A stretch of 64,000 bases of DNA from CALAED01 sp937891035 (GCA_035642125.1 DASQSZ010000034.1:3921-67920), one strand, 5' to 3'; positions 32,034-41,520 are shown, counted from the stretch's first letter. Numbers and translations are program-made. The notes: generated by a model not told the origin, from the sequence alone.

Positions 32034-32551
32034 GCGACCCTCCACCAGATCAGGTAGGACCCGTCGATCACGGCGGTCGCGGTCGCCGAGGAGGTGTTCT
32101 GTGCCCACTGCAACGTCACGGCTCCGGCCGTGCCGGCGGTCAGGACCCGCAGGTACTCCCGGGCCGCGATCGACGCGCCGGACGCCGCCACCGTCCCGTA
32201 CGCCCGGTCGGTGGTGAAGCCGTGCACAGCGCTGACCAGGTTTGTGTTCTCGCGGTCCGCCGAGCCTGCCGGCGGCCCCATGCACCACCGGAACCCGGTC
32301 GCCGAGGCCGGCACCGACCAGCGGGTCTTGATGTCGCCGCCGGTCGCCCCGTCCACCCCGAGAACCGCCATCACGAAGTAGTGGGCGTTCGCCTCGGCCG
32401 GGAAGGCCAGCTCGTTGTCGTCCTGGTAGGTCGTCGAGGAGGTAACGGACTCCAGCGTCTGTTTGACGACCGAGCCGGGTTGGCGGGCGGTGAGCCGGTC
32501 GGGGGTGAGTTTCATCCCCCACCGCCAGTCCGGATAGATCAGCGTCGCCAT
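32030..32551 (-). CDS. Tail decoration/fibre-like protein, paralogue A
   Basis: A 173-residue protein. It is a diverged copy of the gene just upstream (32,555-33,100): both share an N-terminal YPDW, a DDxELxxPxEANA(H/S)Y segment, a GxxxADRENT-VSAVH block, TDR-YGT, and an end with IxxGSxxxW. Probably a surface or tip protein. Confidence 0.75.
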   Translation of the reverse strand: MATLIYPDWRWGMKLTPDRLTARQPGSVVKQTLESVTSSTTYQDDNELAFPAEANAHYFVMAVLGVDGATGGDIKTRWSVPASATGFRWCMGPPAGSADRENTNLVSAVHGFTTDRAYGTVAASGASIAAREYLRVLTAGTAGAVTLQWAQNTSSATATAVIDGSYLIWWRVA

Positions 32552-32554
32552 GGG

Positions 32555-33100
32555 TCACGCCGTCCTGTTCCACACGACGAACGACCCCGCGAGGATCCGG
32601 CAGGTGTCGCCCGCCCCGGCCGGGTTGTTGCCCAGCGCGAACCGCAGGGTGGCGTCCCCCGCCGTCGAGGAGGTGGTGATGTGGTGGTGCTCGATCACCG
32701 CGGCCGCCGAGGTGAGCGAGATCGTGCCGTAGCGGCGGTCGGTGCCGGGGTTGTGCACCGCCGACACCATGGTGGTGTTCTCCCGGTCGGAGGTGGCGGT
32801 GCCGGGATATGCGGGCCCCTGCGCGAACTTGAAGCCGGTGGCGCCGTCCGGCCAGGTGTATTCGGTGTTGATGTGCGGCTCGGACCCGCCGCCGTTGTCG
32901 ACCGCGCCGATGGCCAGGCACCAGATCAGGTGATAGGAGGCGTTGGCCTCCAGTGGCACCACCAGTTCGGTGTCGTCCACGAACGTGGTGGAGTCCGTGA
33001 CATCCTGATTTGCCGCCTTGACGATCATGTGGGCCTGCCCGCCGTTAAGTAGTGCGGCGGTGATCGCGTCGCCGGCCACCCAGTCCGGATAGGTCGTCAT
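32555..33100 (-). CDS. Tail decoration/fibre-like protein, paralogue B
   Basis: A 181-residue protein with the same block order as paralogue A, including DRENTTMVSAVHNPGTDRRYG and ILAGSFVVWNR. Four bp separate it from paralogue A, and 1 bp from the large tail protein upstream. The two copies suggest tandem duplication followed by divergence, as in receptor-binding proteins. Confidence 0.75.
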   Translation of the reverse strand: MTTYPDWVAGDAITAALLNGGQAHMIVKAANQDVTDSTTFVDDTELVVPLEANASYHLIWCLAIGAVDNGGGSEPHINTEYTWPDGATGFKFAQGPAYPGTATSDRENTTMVSAVHNPGTDRRYGTISLTSAAAVIEHHHITTSSTAGDATLRFALGNNPAGAGDTCRILAGSFVVWNRTA

Positions 33101-33101
33101 C

Positions 33102-36100
33102 TCACACCAGCCCTATGTATGCAGGGTCGGCGACCTGCACCGACGACCCGGACGGAATCGTCTTCACAACCCCATTCAGGGGCGTCTGCGTGACGGTGAA
33201 CGTCTGCGGGCTCGTCGCGCCGGACACGGCGGTGACCTCGAGGACCACCCCGGCGACCCGGATCCGGAAAGGGAAGTCGCCGGGATGGTCGGCCGAGTTG
33301 ATCGCGACGGGGCCCGAGGTGGTCGCGACCGTCAGCCCCCATGCCGGGGTGAGCGCGATCGCCCACGTCGCGGTCTGCCCGGTGGCCTGGGAGGCGGTCA
33401 GCGTCCGGGTCGCGGCGCCGGGGTTGAGCCGCCGGCCGGAGTCGTAGACGGCGTGGGAGATGTCGAATCCGGAGCCGGCGTTGCTGCCCTGGTCGACCCG
33501 CTCCCCATCGGATGTGTCGCTGCTGGTCCAGGTGGTGGCCGCGCCGGTGAAGGCGTGCCGCTCAAACGCCGAGGTGATAAGGAACCCGGCCGGGTCGCCC
33601 ACGGTGGCCGCCGCGGCGAAACCTGTGCCCGGTGTGGCGGTCCCGTCGGAGTCGAAGTCGTCGATCGGGTCGGTGGTGTAGACGCCGGAGTAGGCGCCGA
33701 TCCACCCCGAGTTTTTGAACGAACTCGTCCACGACCAGTTGTAGGAGGCGGGCTCGGACGAGGCCACCCGCCAGTACGCGGCGGTGCGGACGTTCGCGCC
33801 GGCGTCCTGCGTGCCGATCAGGGTCCACCCGGCCGGGGCCGTGATCGTCTCCTGCCCGATGATGCCGATGACCGTGACCAGCAGGTGCCCGTCGGCGGTG
33901 CCGGCCGGGACGTTGACGGTGACCGAGGTGGTGCCGGCGCTGTTCAGCGTCGCCGCGTCGTCGACGAACGCGATGGTGTGGCTGTCGGCGGTGGTTTCCG
34001 CGGTGGTGGCGCCCACCCGTTTCACCTGGTCGTCGGCGGTCGCCCACTGCCACGGCGCCTCCGGCACGCAGGTCAACGTCATGGTGTGGGTGAACTGGTC
34101 GATTCGTTCGGTGTAGCCGCGCACGATCACCGAGATGTCGTCCGGCGGCAGATAGTCGGGCAGGTCGGTGATCACCACCCGGTCGCCGATGTCCATCGCC
34201 AGGATCGAGGCGAGCAAGTCCAGGTCGGCCGCGATCGACGGGTGATGCAGGTTGATGACGATCTGCGGGTAGCGGGCGCCGTCGACCGTGCCGAGCAGCA
34301 GCCGGAACCCGGCCTGATCGGCGACCTGCTGATCGTAGGCAACCGAGATCGTTTTCTCGTCCGGGTAGCGGCCGACCCCACCGAGCCGTGGCCGCAGGTT
34401 CGACAGCTTTCCCGACGTCTTCGACTTGTACGCCTTGATCCCACGGTCGCGGATGACGTACTGCTCGTTGACGGTCAGCCGGTCATCGTCGACCGGGCGG
34501 AGGGTTTCGGCGAGCTCGTGCGCGGCGTGCGACAAGGTGAACGCCGGGTCCTGGTTAGCCATCGACAGGCGGGTCCGGTACCGCAGGGCGAACCGGTCGC
34601 GGGACTCGGCGAGCAGCCCCAGGTCGGTGGTTTCGACCTCGGTGAGCAGCTCCGTCTCGGTCTTGATCGTCTGGTCGCCCATCACCACCGAGTTGCCGGT
34701 GATCTTCGCCTTGTCCGCGGCGATGTCGATGGGGATCTGGTCCTCGCCGCCCAGCCGCAACAACCTGGTGGCGGGGTTCTCGCCGTTGAAGGCGTTGACC
34801 GCATCCCCCACATCGTCGAGCCGCACCGTGGTGCGGTCGGACACGCAGATGTGGCCGATCACCACCTGAGCGAGGCCGCCCTCTCTGCCGACCGTGACCG
34901 AGGTGATCGTGTTGAACGTCTTCGTGGTGATCGTGCCGGACAGGTAGGACGCGGTGATGCCGGTGCCGGTCGCCAGATCAGTGTTGGTGAAGTCGTTGAT
35001 CGCCAAGAACCACTTGATCGACGTGCCGGACTGCAACAAGTGCAGCCCGAGCATCAAGAACCCGCGCGGGTTGAGGTCGAAGTTGAGTTCCGCGTCCAAG
35101 TTGCCGGCGCCGTCGTCGATCGCCACGCCGTCGTCGTCGTACGCCTTCAACCGCAGATTGCCGTTCGCCAGCAGCCTGATGTCGAAGGTCTTCGCCGTGC
35201 CTGACGTCGTGACATGCAGCAGCGACGTCTCCGCCGCCACGGCCTCATCGACGAAACAGAACATGTAGGCCGATGCGCTGCCGGTCGGCGTCCAACTGGG
35301 GACGCGGCCGTAGAACGACGCGCCGGTCATCACCGGCAACGCGTCGGAGCCGGTCCACTCCGAGTAGGAGGCCAGCTGCGGTGTGCCGCTGATCCGCATC
35401 GGGAACCCCGCCACCTGGGTGGCGTTGGAGGCGATCTCGGTGGCCTCCGCGCCCACCTCACACGACCAGTACGCCTTCACCCTGGTCAGGGACGGGTGGG
35501 TGTGGGCGCGGAACATCGCCGAGTTGACGGGCTGTTCGTTCTGCGACAGGCGCCGCCAGATCCCGGCCGCCTCGATCGTGACCGTGACGAAGTTGCCGGT
35601 GACATCGGAGACGACCGGCCATTCGGACACCTCGCCGTGGAACCGGAACGGCCCGGTGACCTGCTCGACGAACTGGGCCGCGCCGGCCAGCTGCCAGGTG
35701 TTCCCCGCCGAATCGTCGAAGGAGTCGGTTTCCTCGTCCTGCTCGGTAAATTCGGGTCTCGCGCGGATCGTGCCGCCGATCCCCTGCCGCAGCACGAACC
35801 GGTACCACTTCCCGGCCATCGGCGCGTTCCCGGAGGTGGGGATGTCGCCGAGCACCACATCAGAGTCGGAGTCGAAAATGCTGGTGGTGCCGGAGCCTGT
35901 GACGGTGGCGCCGAGCTGCTGCCAGGGCCCGTCGCTCAACTGGTCGGAGTTCGCGGAGATGTAGAAGCGGGTGTCGTTGCCCGCCGCGCCGTTGTTCACG
36001 TCGAACGTGATTTTGATGGCGAGCCGTTCACCGTCGGCCGCCGGCACCGGGATCGTGGAGAACGCCGCCGTGGTGTTGGTGCCGTCGGCCGACCACACCC

Positions 36101-36686
36101 ACTGCAAGATGCCGTCTTCGTCGATGTTGACCGCCCACGCCCGGTCGTTCCCGTCGACGGTGTACTTGCTGGCGATGTCTTGGGCGTCCCGCCACGAATC
36201 CAGCGCGATGTCGAGGATCAGTTCGATGTCGCCGGTGATCGACAGCGAGGAAGAGTCCGGGGTGAGCACCCACGTCCCAGCAGTGCCCGGCAGATACAGA
36301 TACGAGGTGGTGGTGTAGTCGATCGGGCCGCGCGACACCCTGATCGGGGTGTTGCGGTCCAGCAACCCGAAATACGGGGAGGTGGGCAGGCGCGGCGTCC
36401 ATGGGTGCGGATCGAAGTTCTTCAGCGTCAACGTGAGCTTGGAGTGGTCGATCGAATCCGATTCGGACTGCCGGCCCCGCTCGACGTTGATGCCGGACTC
36501 GTACAGCACGTAGGAGGAGATGTCGACCCACTCGCCGTCGATGAACAGCCACACCTTCGGCGCCAGCGTCAGGTTCGCCGGGACCACAGAGCCGGACGTG
36601 GGCACTGCCACGACGCCGCCGGTGCGCCGTTCCCAGCCCGCCCACCGCGGCGCGGTGCGAGCTTTCATCGGGGCGAGGGTTGGCAT
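33102..36686 (-). CDS. Large minor tail protein with lectin-like domains
   Basis: A 1194-residue protein, the largest in the window. The N-terminal region has VWLFIDGEWVDISSYVLYES, typical of actinophage minor tail proteins. Two regions (about 110-330 and 470-640) have the alternating pattern of concanavalin/LamG-like domains, and near 930-1120 a domain with PAGTADGHLLVTVIGI resembles beta-sandwich carbohydrate-binding modules. It probably forms the tail tip or fibre and binds host surface sugars. ATG overlaps the preceding stop; ATG 36668 is an alternative. Confidence 0.82.
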   Translation of the reverse strand: MPTLAPMKARTAPRWAGWERRTGGVVAVPTSGSVVPANLTLAPKVWLFIDGEWVDISSYVLYESGINVERGRQSESDSIDHSKLTLTLKNFDPHPWTPRLPTSPYFGLLDRNTPIRVSRGPIDYTTTSYLYLPGTAGTWVLTPDSSSLSITGDIELILDIALDSWRDAQDIASKYTVDGNDRAWAVNIDEDGILQWVWSADGTNTTAAFSTIPVPAADGERLAIKITFDVNNGAAGNDTRFYISANSDQLSDGPWQQLGATVTGSGTTSIFDSDSDVVLGDIPTSGNAPMAGKWYRFVLRQGIGGTIRARPEFTEQDEETDSFDDSAGNTWQLAGAAQFVEQVTGPFRFHGEVSEWPVVSDVTGNFVTVTIEAAGIWRRLSQNEQPVNSAMFRAHTHPSLTRVKAYWSCEVGAEATEIASNATQVAGFPMRISGTPQLASYSEWTGSDALPVMTGASFYGRVPSWTPTGSASAYMFCFVDEAVAAETSLLHVTTSGTAKTFDIRLLANGNLRLKAYDDDGVAIDDGAGNLDAELNFDLNPRGFLMLGLHLLQSGTSIKWFLAINDFTNTDLATGTGITASYLSGTITTKTFNTITSVTVGREGGLAQVVIGHICVSDRTTVRLDDVGDAVNAFNGENPATRLLRLGGEDQIPIDIAADKAKITGNSVVMGDQTIKTETELLTEVETTDLGLLAESRDRFALRYRTRLSMANQDPAFTLSHAAHELAETLRPVDDDRLTVNEQYVIRDRGIKAYKSKTSGKLSNLRPRLGGVGRYPDEKTISVAYDQQVADQAGFRLLLGTVDGARYPQIVINLHHPSIAADLDLLASILAMDIGDRVVITDLPDYLPPDDISVIVRGYTERIDQFTHTMTLTCVPEAPWQWATADDQVKRVGATTAETTADSHTIAFVDDAATLNSAGTTSVTVNVPAGTADGHLLVTVIGIIGQETITAPAGWTLIGTQDAGANVRTAAYWRVASSEPASYNWSWTSSFKNSGWIGAYSGVYTTDPIDDFDSDGTATPGTGFAAAATVGDPAGFLITSAFERHAFTGAATTWTSSDTSDGERVDQGSNAGSGFDISHAVYDSGRRLNPGAATRTLTASQATGQTATWAIALTPAWGLTVATTSGPVAINSADHPGDFPFRIRVAGVVLEVTAVSGATSPQTFTVTQTPLNGVVKTIPSGSSVQVADPAYIGLV

Positions 36687-37193
36687 CTACTCGTCCCAGC
36701 AGATCCAGCAGCGCATGTCGACGGCCGTGGTGGGGGTGGTGGCCCTCACCCGCAGGAAGGAGCTGACGGCGACGATGGGGCGCTCGTCGGGCATCCATTG
36801 GTAGAAGTACGTCAGCGGGGACTCGCCGGACACCGAGGACAGCGACACGGCGTCGAAAACTCTGGTCGCTGTCGTTGAGCCCTCGGCGGTGGCGGTGTAG
36901 CCGGTCGCCGCTGTGCCCAAGGTGAGCAGGGAGGCAGGTAGCCCGTTGTCGAGCGGTTGCACACCGGTCGCGGCGTGCGCGGTGACGGTTGCGGCGACGT
37001 CGGTTTGCAGCAGTTCGATGACCGCGTCCGCGCCGGGCGGGTCATCGAGGGTGTACCCCCATGACACGAGTTGGATCTTCCGGGTCGCAGGGGTGGCCAG
37101 CTGCAGCATCGTCTTTATGGCGGTGCCGGTGGTGACGGACTGCTGAGCAGCCGTCGTCGGCATCGGGCCGTTCCACGTCTTGTACCTGTGCAT
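36687..37193 (-). CDS. Phage tail-associated protein
   Basis: A 168-residue beta-rich protein, MHRYKTWNGPMPTTAAQQSV, C-terminus CWICWDE. It starts directly after the tape measure stop and ends at the start of the large minor tail protein, a position usual for distal tail proteins. No family name can be given. Confidence 0.78.
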   Translation of the reverse strand: MHRYKTWNGPMPTTAAQQSVTTGTAIKTMLQLATPATRKIQLVSWGYTLDDPPGADAVIELLQTDVAATVTAHAATGVQPLDNGLPASLLTLGTAATGYTATAEGSTTATRVFDAVSLSSVSGESPLTYFYQWMPDERPIVAVSSFLRVRATTPTTAVDMRCWICWDE

Positions 37194-38993
37194 TTACGCT
37201 CCCAGTGCCTTCTGTGCGCTGTTGGGGCCCCTGCCGCCCCTGATCCGTACGTTCTCCTTGACCCACTGCCAAAGGATCCGTTCCAGGTCGCTGCCGGACC
37301 CGCCGCGGAACTCCAGCACGAGATGCCCGCCGGGCCCGCCGCCCTGGGCGAGCATCCGGCGCGTGTCGGGGTTGGAATGCACCGTCGACCCGGGCGCCAG
37401 GTCCACCAGCTCGGGCCCCTGCTCACCGACGAGGGTCATGCGGGACCGCGGCCCGCCGCCTTGGGCGCCGATGATCCCGCCCATCGCGCGCGGCCCGCCC
37501 GGGCCATGCTCAAACCCAGGCGCGTAGTAGTTCCGGTAGTGGACGTTCACACCCACGTTCCGGTCGTGGATGGAAGCCAGTTTCCGTTTCAGGTTCGCTA
37601 TCTGGTGTTCCGCCGCGCGGGTATTAGCCCTGATGGTGACGGTCTTCCGCGACGGGATCAGCCCGATCTGCCGGGCCAGCGCAGCCGCCGCCTTCCTGGT
37701 CATCCCGGCGCCGGTGGCCGCCCGGATGAACGCCCGGTAGCCGCGGTTCATTGCCGCCGAGGAATCGGCGCCCGACTTTTTGGCGGCGTCCGCGGCCCGC
37801 AAAGCCTCGGCGCCGATGGCGAACAGCGCCCGCCGGTTATCGCGGCCCTTTTGCGTGTTCTTGTCGAGAGTCCGGCCGTTCTCCTTGATCGCCTTGCTGG
37901 CGTCGTCAATCGATTGTTCAAGCGCGATCTCGGCGTTGTACGAGGCCAGAACGGCGTTATGCCACTCCCGCATCTTGTTGGCGGCCGCCTGCGTCGCGTC
38001 CCCCAGCTTGCGGAACCCGTCAGCGGCATCCTCGCTCTTGTCCTTGACCTCGACGAGTTCCTTCTTGACCGGGTCCCACTCGTACTTCTTCTTGAACGCC
38101 TCCCGCGTCCCCAGCTTGTCCCACGCCGAACCGATCTTCTCCAACGCGACAACCGTGGTCCCGGCCGCTGTGACGATGTTGTTCAGCACGGTCAGCAACG
38201 CGTCGAACGCACGGGGGTCGGCGTTCTCAGCCATCCGCGCGAACTGATCCCCCACGTTGTTGATCATTCCGGGGAGTCGGGCGGACAGCACTCCCATCAG
38301 CGGGCCGAACGCCTTGACGATCCGGTCGATAAACGGACCCATGTTGCCGATGCTTCCGAGCAGCACCCGGCCGAACTGCTCAACAGCCGGCGCCACCGAG
38401 TGGAACGCGGCCTGGATGTGCGGCGCGAGCTTGTCGAACGTGTCGGCCGCCCGCCCGGCCAGCCGGATCAGCACGCCCTCGAACGGTCCGGCCATGGATT
38501 TGAGGCTGCCCATGACATGGTCCGTCAGGCCGGTGAACGACGTCTTGACCTTGTCGTTTTGTGCGGCGACGGCGACGCCGAGCCCGGCGATACCGGCTCC
38601 GACCCCGAGCGCGATCCCGGCGCCCGCCGCCGTGGCGATCATCGGCAGCGCGGCTACCGCGGCGCCGAGCAGCCCGACCGCGGCGACCGGGCCACCCGCC
38701 CCCACGATCGAGGCGCCGATGTTCCCGAACGCCGACACCATCCCGGCCGCGGTTTTCCCGACCGTCTTGCCGACGCCTTCCGCCTCGTCGCCGAGACTGG
38801 TGAACCGGCCGCGGGCGTCCCGCAACCGGCCATCGGCGTCGCGGAAAGCGTGCCCTATCTCCTGGCCGAGTTCGCCGATGTCCTTGCTGGTGCGCTGCGC
38901 GGCGTCGCCGAGGTCGTCGACGCGGTCCTTGGCCTTGTCGATGTCCTTGGACCGGTCGGTGACCTTGACGGTGATCTGGACCTCATTCGCCAT
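37194..38993 (-). CDS. Tape measure protein
   Basis: A 599-residue protein. The N-terminus (VKVTDRSKDIDKAKDRVDDL) is coiled coil, and residues about 95-175 contain Gly/Ala-rich hydrophobic segments (AVGLLGAAVAALPMIATAAG), a hallmark of tape measures. A long helical middle and a Gly-rich C-terminus follow. It sits right after the frameshifted chaperone genes, as in lambda-like phages. At about 0.15 nm per residue the length predicts a tail of roughly 90 nm. Confidence 0.92.
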   Translation of the reverse strand: MANEVQITVKVTDRSKDIDKAKDRVDDLGDAAQRTSKDIGELGQEIGHAFRDADGRLRDARGRFTSLGDEAEGVGKTVGKTAAGMVSAFGNIGASIVGAGGPVAAVGLLGAAVAALPMIATAAGAGIALGVGAGIAGLGVAVAAQNDKVKTSFTGLTDHVMGSLKSMAGPFEGVLIRLAGRAADTFDKLAPHIQAAFHSVAPAVEQFGRVLLGSIGNMGPFIDRIVKAFGPLMGVLSARLPGMINNVGDQFARMAENADPRAFDALLTVLNNIVTAAGTTVVALEKIGSAWDKLGTREAFKKKYEWDPVKKELVEVKDKSEDAADGFRKLGDATQAAANKMREWHNAVLASYNAEIALEQSIDDASKAIKENGRTLDKNTQKGRDNRRALFAIGAEALRAADAAKKSGADSSAAMNRGYRAFIRAATGAGMTRKAAAALARQIGLIPSRKTVTIRANTRAAEHQIANLKRKLASIHDRNVGVNVHYRNYYAPGFEHGPGGPRAMGGIIGAQGGGPRSRMTLVGEQGPELVDLAPGSTVHSNPDTRRMLAQGGGPGGHLVLEFRGGSGSDLERILWQWVKENVRIRGGRGPNSAQKALGA

Positions 38994-39165
38994 ACGGCAC
39001 CTCGAAGGGCAGGTCGTCTGGCGTGGCCTGTTCCTGGGGTGTGCCGAGACGCTCGATGGTGAGCAGCCGCAGCAGCCTCTCCGCCCGTTGGCTGAGGATC
39101 TCGTCCGGCGTCTTCTTCCACCGGTCGCACAGGCCCAGGATCATTTCGGTCTCTTCTAGCTCTGG
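38983..39165 (-). CDS. Tail assembly chaperone, frameshift extension (gpT-like)
   Basis: A 60-codon frame without its own start, reading ELEETEMILGLCDRWKKTPD and ending PFEVPYGE. It is entered by a -1 shift at the C5 run at 39,164-39,168, just before the stop of the upstream frame, giving a 203-residue fusion. Its end overlaps the tape measure start. This arrangement (G/GT) is conserved across siphoviruses. Confidence 0.82.
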   Translation of the reverse strand, partial: PELEETEMILGLCDRWKKTPDEILSQRAERLLRLLTIERLGTPQEQATPDDLPFEVPYGE

Positions 39166-39593
39166 GGGCTTGTCGACAGTGCTTCCATCGGCAAACTGGC
39201 CTCCGGGAACCTCTCGCCAGAGGGCGAGTCTTTTCCCAGGTCAGAGTCCTCAGTGACGCCGCCGCCCATGGCGTTCACCCAGGCCAAACCGACCGGGATC
39301 ATGAACGTGACGTCTTGGGCGAACACGGCGTCCTTGGTGGTGGGGACCGGGGTGCCGTCCTCCTCTTCGACGTTCCAGGCGACGAGCGCACCGGCGAATG
39401 CCTCGTACAGTCCCCGGATGGCCTGCGCGTCCTGATCGGTCCAAGCACGCTTAGGCAGGTCGGCGAGCCGCCGCGCCCCGAGAACGGCCAGGTACTCCCC
39501 GAGCGACACGGACCGGACCCGGACTTCGAGGCCCTGCAGCATCTTGGTGTCGAAGTCCATGTCGTAAATGGCGCGAGTTGGCGTGAATCCCAT
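39156..39593 (-). CDS. Tail assembly chaperone (gpG-like)
   Basis: A 145-residue protein, MGFTPTRAIYDMDFDTKMLQ, with SLGEYLAVLGARR and LVAWNVEEEDGTPVP, matching actinophage tail chaperones that coat the tape measure during tail assembly. ATG 39638 is possible but would overlap the major tail gene by 32 bp. The normal stop is at 39,156; a fraction of ribosomes should shift to make the longer form. Confidence 0.85.
   Translation of the reverse strand: MGFTPTRAIYDMDFDTKMLQGLEVRVRSVSLGEYLAVLGARRLADLPKRAWTDQDAQAIRGLYEAFAGALVAWNVEEEDGTPVPTTKDAVFAQDVTFMIPVGLAWVNAMGGGVTEDSDLGKDSPSGERFPEASLPMEALSTSPQS
39164..39168 (-). promoter_or_regulatory. Programmed -1 frameshift site
   Basis: On the minus strand the sequence is AAGCCCCCAGAG. 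The 0-frame codons AGC-CCC-CAG become CCC-CCA after a -1 shift, so a proline tRNA can re-pair fully. The 0-frame stop TAG follows three codons later. Confidence 0.75.
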
Positions 39594-39606
39594 GACCGGC
39601 CCCGCC

Positions 39607-40029
39607 TTAGCTGTTCGTCCAAGTTGGAACCGCGCCATCGCTGAGCACTCCAGGCGCCTGAAACGTGAGGGCGCCAGAGTCGGCCCGGGACACCTGGTAG
39701 TCGGTGTACAGCGCCTCACACTGCAGGTACGGGGTCGCCGAGCTGGTCGGCTGGATCTTCGTGGTGCGCGCCACCGATGTGGAGGAAACCGAGGAGAACA
39801 CGGCGTGCGCCCCCACACTGGCGGTGGTGTCGAACACACCGGAGAACGTGCAGGAGAAGTCGGCCAGCAGCAGCAGCCGCTCCATCGCGGACTTATCGAC
39901 GCCGGTGGTGTCTTGGACGCCGCGGGGGGTGGCGAACTCGAAGTTGGTTTCGGAGTTGGAGACGACGCGGGCGGTGCCGCCGGAGTCGTCCACCGTGATC
40001 GCGGCCCCAAGGCCGGACACTTTCGCCAT
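39607..40029 (-). CDS. Major tail protein
   Basis: A 140-residue protein beginning MAKVSGLGAAITVDDSGGTA and with a central MERLLLLADFSCTFSGVFDT. Size, beta-rich composition and position directly before the tail chaperones identify a siphovirus tube protein as found in actinophages. Confidence 0.85.
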   Translation of the reverse strand: MAKVSGLGAAITVDDSGGTARVVSNSETNFEFATPRGVQDTTGVDKSAMERLLLLADFSCTFSGVFDTTASVGAHAVFSSVSSTSVARTTKIQPTSSATPYLQCEALYTDYQVSRADSGALTFQAPGVLSDGAVPTWTNS

Positions 40030-40032
40030 GGT

Positions 40033-40470
40033 CTATCCCTTCTGGATTCGGTCGGCAATGGCCTGCTGGTGAAGGGCGAAGTCCTCAACCCAGTCCGCTG
40101 GCCGCTGGTGGGCACGGATCAGGCCGAGGTTCCGCCGCCAGTCACCGGCCCGGACGGAAAAGAAATTCGGGATCGTGCGGTGCTCGCCGAAACAGCGCTG
40201 GCCGCTGTCGAACCGGAACACGGTGACGCCGGCCTCAGTGCGGCGCTCGGAGAAGGTGCGGCCCGAACGTTGCCGGATGTAGGCGGCCTGCCCTCGGCCG
40301 AGGGGGGTGGATTCGTCGATGTGGGATTCCCAGCCGAGCCGGTACGCCTCGCAGCCGACCATCTGGCAGGCGCCCTTGATGAGAGTGTCCTTGCCGAACA
40401 AGATCCGGTAGCTCTTGTACTGGTGCACCTCGCCGTGCGGCTGCACCCGGAACACCGGCGGATAGATCAT
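40033..40470 (-). CDS. Phage structural-region protein
   Basis: A 145-residue protein, MIYPPVFRVQPHGEVHQYKS, rich in Arg, His and Tyr with a Cys pair (GACQMVGCEAY). It is coupled to the upstream gene by ATGA. It lies between head-tail and major tail genes; function unknown. Confidence 0.75.
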   Translation of the reverse strand: MIYPPVFRVQPHGEVHQYKSYRILFGKDTLIKGACQMVGCEAYRLGWESHIDESTPLGRGQAAYIRQRSGRTFSERRTEAGVTVFRFDSGQRCFGEHRTIPNFFSVRAGDWRRNLGLIRAHQRPADWVEDFALHQQAIADRIQKG

Positions 40471-41216
40471 CAGAACACCGTCCCGGCGATCTGATTTTTG
40501 TTGATCATCACGGCGAAGGTCACGGAGGAGAATCCGCCGGTCGTGACCGTGACGGCACGCACGTATCGGCGGATCGTCGCCGTGTTCGAGATCGCGATCC
40601 GCTGCGTCGTCGGCGCCGCGGTGACCTGCGTGAACGCGAGGCTGGCCACGTCGGCGAAGGTGGAGTCGTCCGCCGAGTCCTGGATCTTGATCGTGACGTC
40701 GGTGCCGGTGAACGCGAACACCTGCAGGTACGCCTGCCCGCCGAAGGATGCGGAGGCGGTGGTGTCGATGCTGGCGCCGTTCGTCGCCGCCGAATCGGTG
40801 CGCTTGCCGGCGGTCAGGGACCGGCCCCACTCCAGCCCGTAGCCGTTCGCGAGCGCCTGGACCTGCATTCGCAGCGCGCCGCTGGTGGGCCTGTTGCCGT
40901 CGTAGTTGATCTGCTTGCCGACCAGGCACGCGACCGGATTCCCGAGCGTCGTACCCCGGAAGTACGACACCACCACATCCGAGGTCGGGAGCGCCGACAG
41001 GACCGGGTGCGCCCGACTGGCTGCCGGGTTGAAGTAGGAAACCCACTCGATCTGGCCGTCGCGGGTGAGTTCGATCCGCTCTTGGGCGTACACGTCGATG
41101 CCCGGGACCTCGTCGACTGTCTTCGGGCAGGAGATGTTGCTCAGCGAGTTGGTGTCGCCGGACAGGTCGTAGCCGCCGCTGTAGAAGTTGTCGCCGAGGC
41201 CGGACTCTTTACCCAT
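40470..41216 (-). CDS. Phage virion protein of the tail region
   Basis: A 248-residue beta-rich protein starting MGKESGLGDNFYSGGYDLSG, a form common among Streptomyces-type phage structural proteins. The C-terminal half (SFGGQAYLQVFAFTGTDVTI) looks like an Ig- or lectin-like decoration domain. Probably a second tail-tube-associated protein. Confidence 0.78.
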   Translation of the reverse strand: MGKESGLGDNFYSGGYDLSGDTNSLSNISCPKTVDEVPGIDVYAQERIELTRDGQIEWVSYFNPAASRAHPVLSALPTSDVVVSYFRGTTLGNPVACLVGKQINYDGNRPTSGALRMQVQALANGYGLEWGRSLTAGKRTDSAATNGASIDTTASASFGGQAYLQVFAFTGTDVTIKIQDSADDSTFADVASLAFTQVTAAPTTQRIAISNTATIRRYVRAVTVTTGGFSSVTFAVMINKNQIAGTVF

Positions 41217-41520
41217 GGCTCACCTCGCCTTTGTCTTCGATCGGCTCGATGCGGCCGCCCAGCAGCGAGTTCTTACGGTGGGTGCACAGCGCGAGGACTT
41301 CCTCGTCGTGGCCATCACGGAGTGCCTCGTACGCGCTGGTCGCAAGGTTGAGGACGAGATCCGGGATCGTGTGGAGGTACACGCCGCGGCCGACCAGGAC
41401 ACCGTTCCGCGACGCCGAGAGAGCCTCGACGTGGTGTGTGGCGGCGTCGAGGTCGCGGTACCAGCGCAGCACCAATCCGTCCTGGATGGTGTGGTAGCCG
41501 ATCACGACGAAGCTGCTCAT
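41209..41520 (-). CDS. Phage hypothetical protein
   Basis: A 103-residue protein, MSSFVVIGYHTIQDGLVLRW. Small alpha/beta protein in the head-tail connector region. Both ends overlap neighbours by a few bases, supporting expression. Confidence 0.72.
   Translation of the reverse strand: MSSFVVIGYHTIQDGLVLRWYRDLDAATHHVEALSASRNGVLVGRGVYLHTIPDLVLNLATSAYEALRDGHDEEVLALCTHRKNSLLGGRIEPIEDKGEVSHG

Noticed and set aside
33285..36878. Long + strand frames opposite the large tail protein
   Set aside because: They mirror the codon pattern of the minus-strand tail gene (Arg/Gly/Asp-rich, no recognisable domains) and lack ribosome sites.
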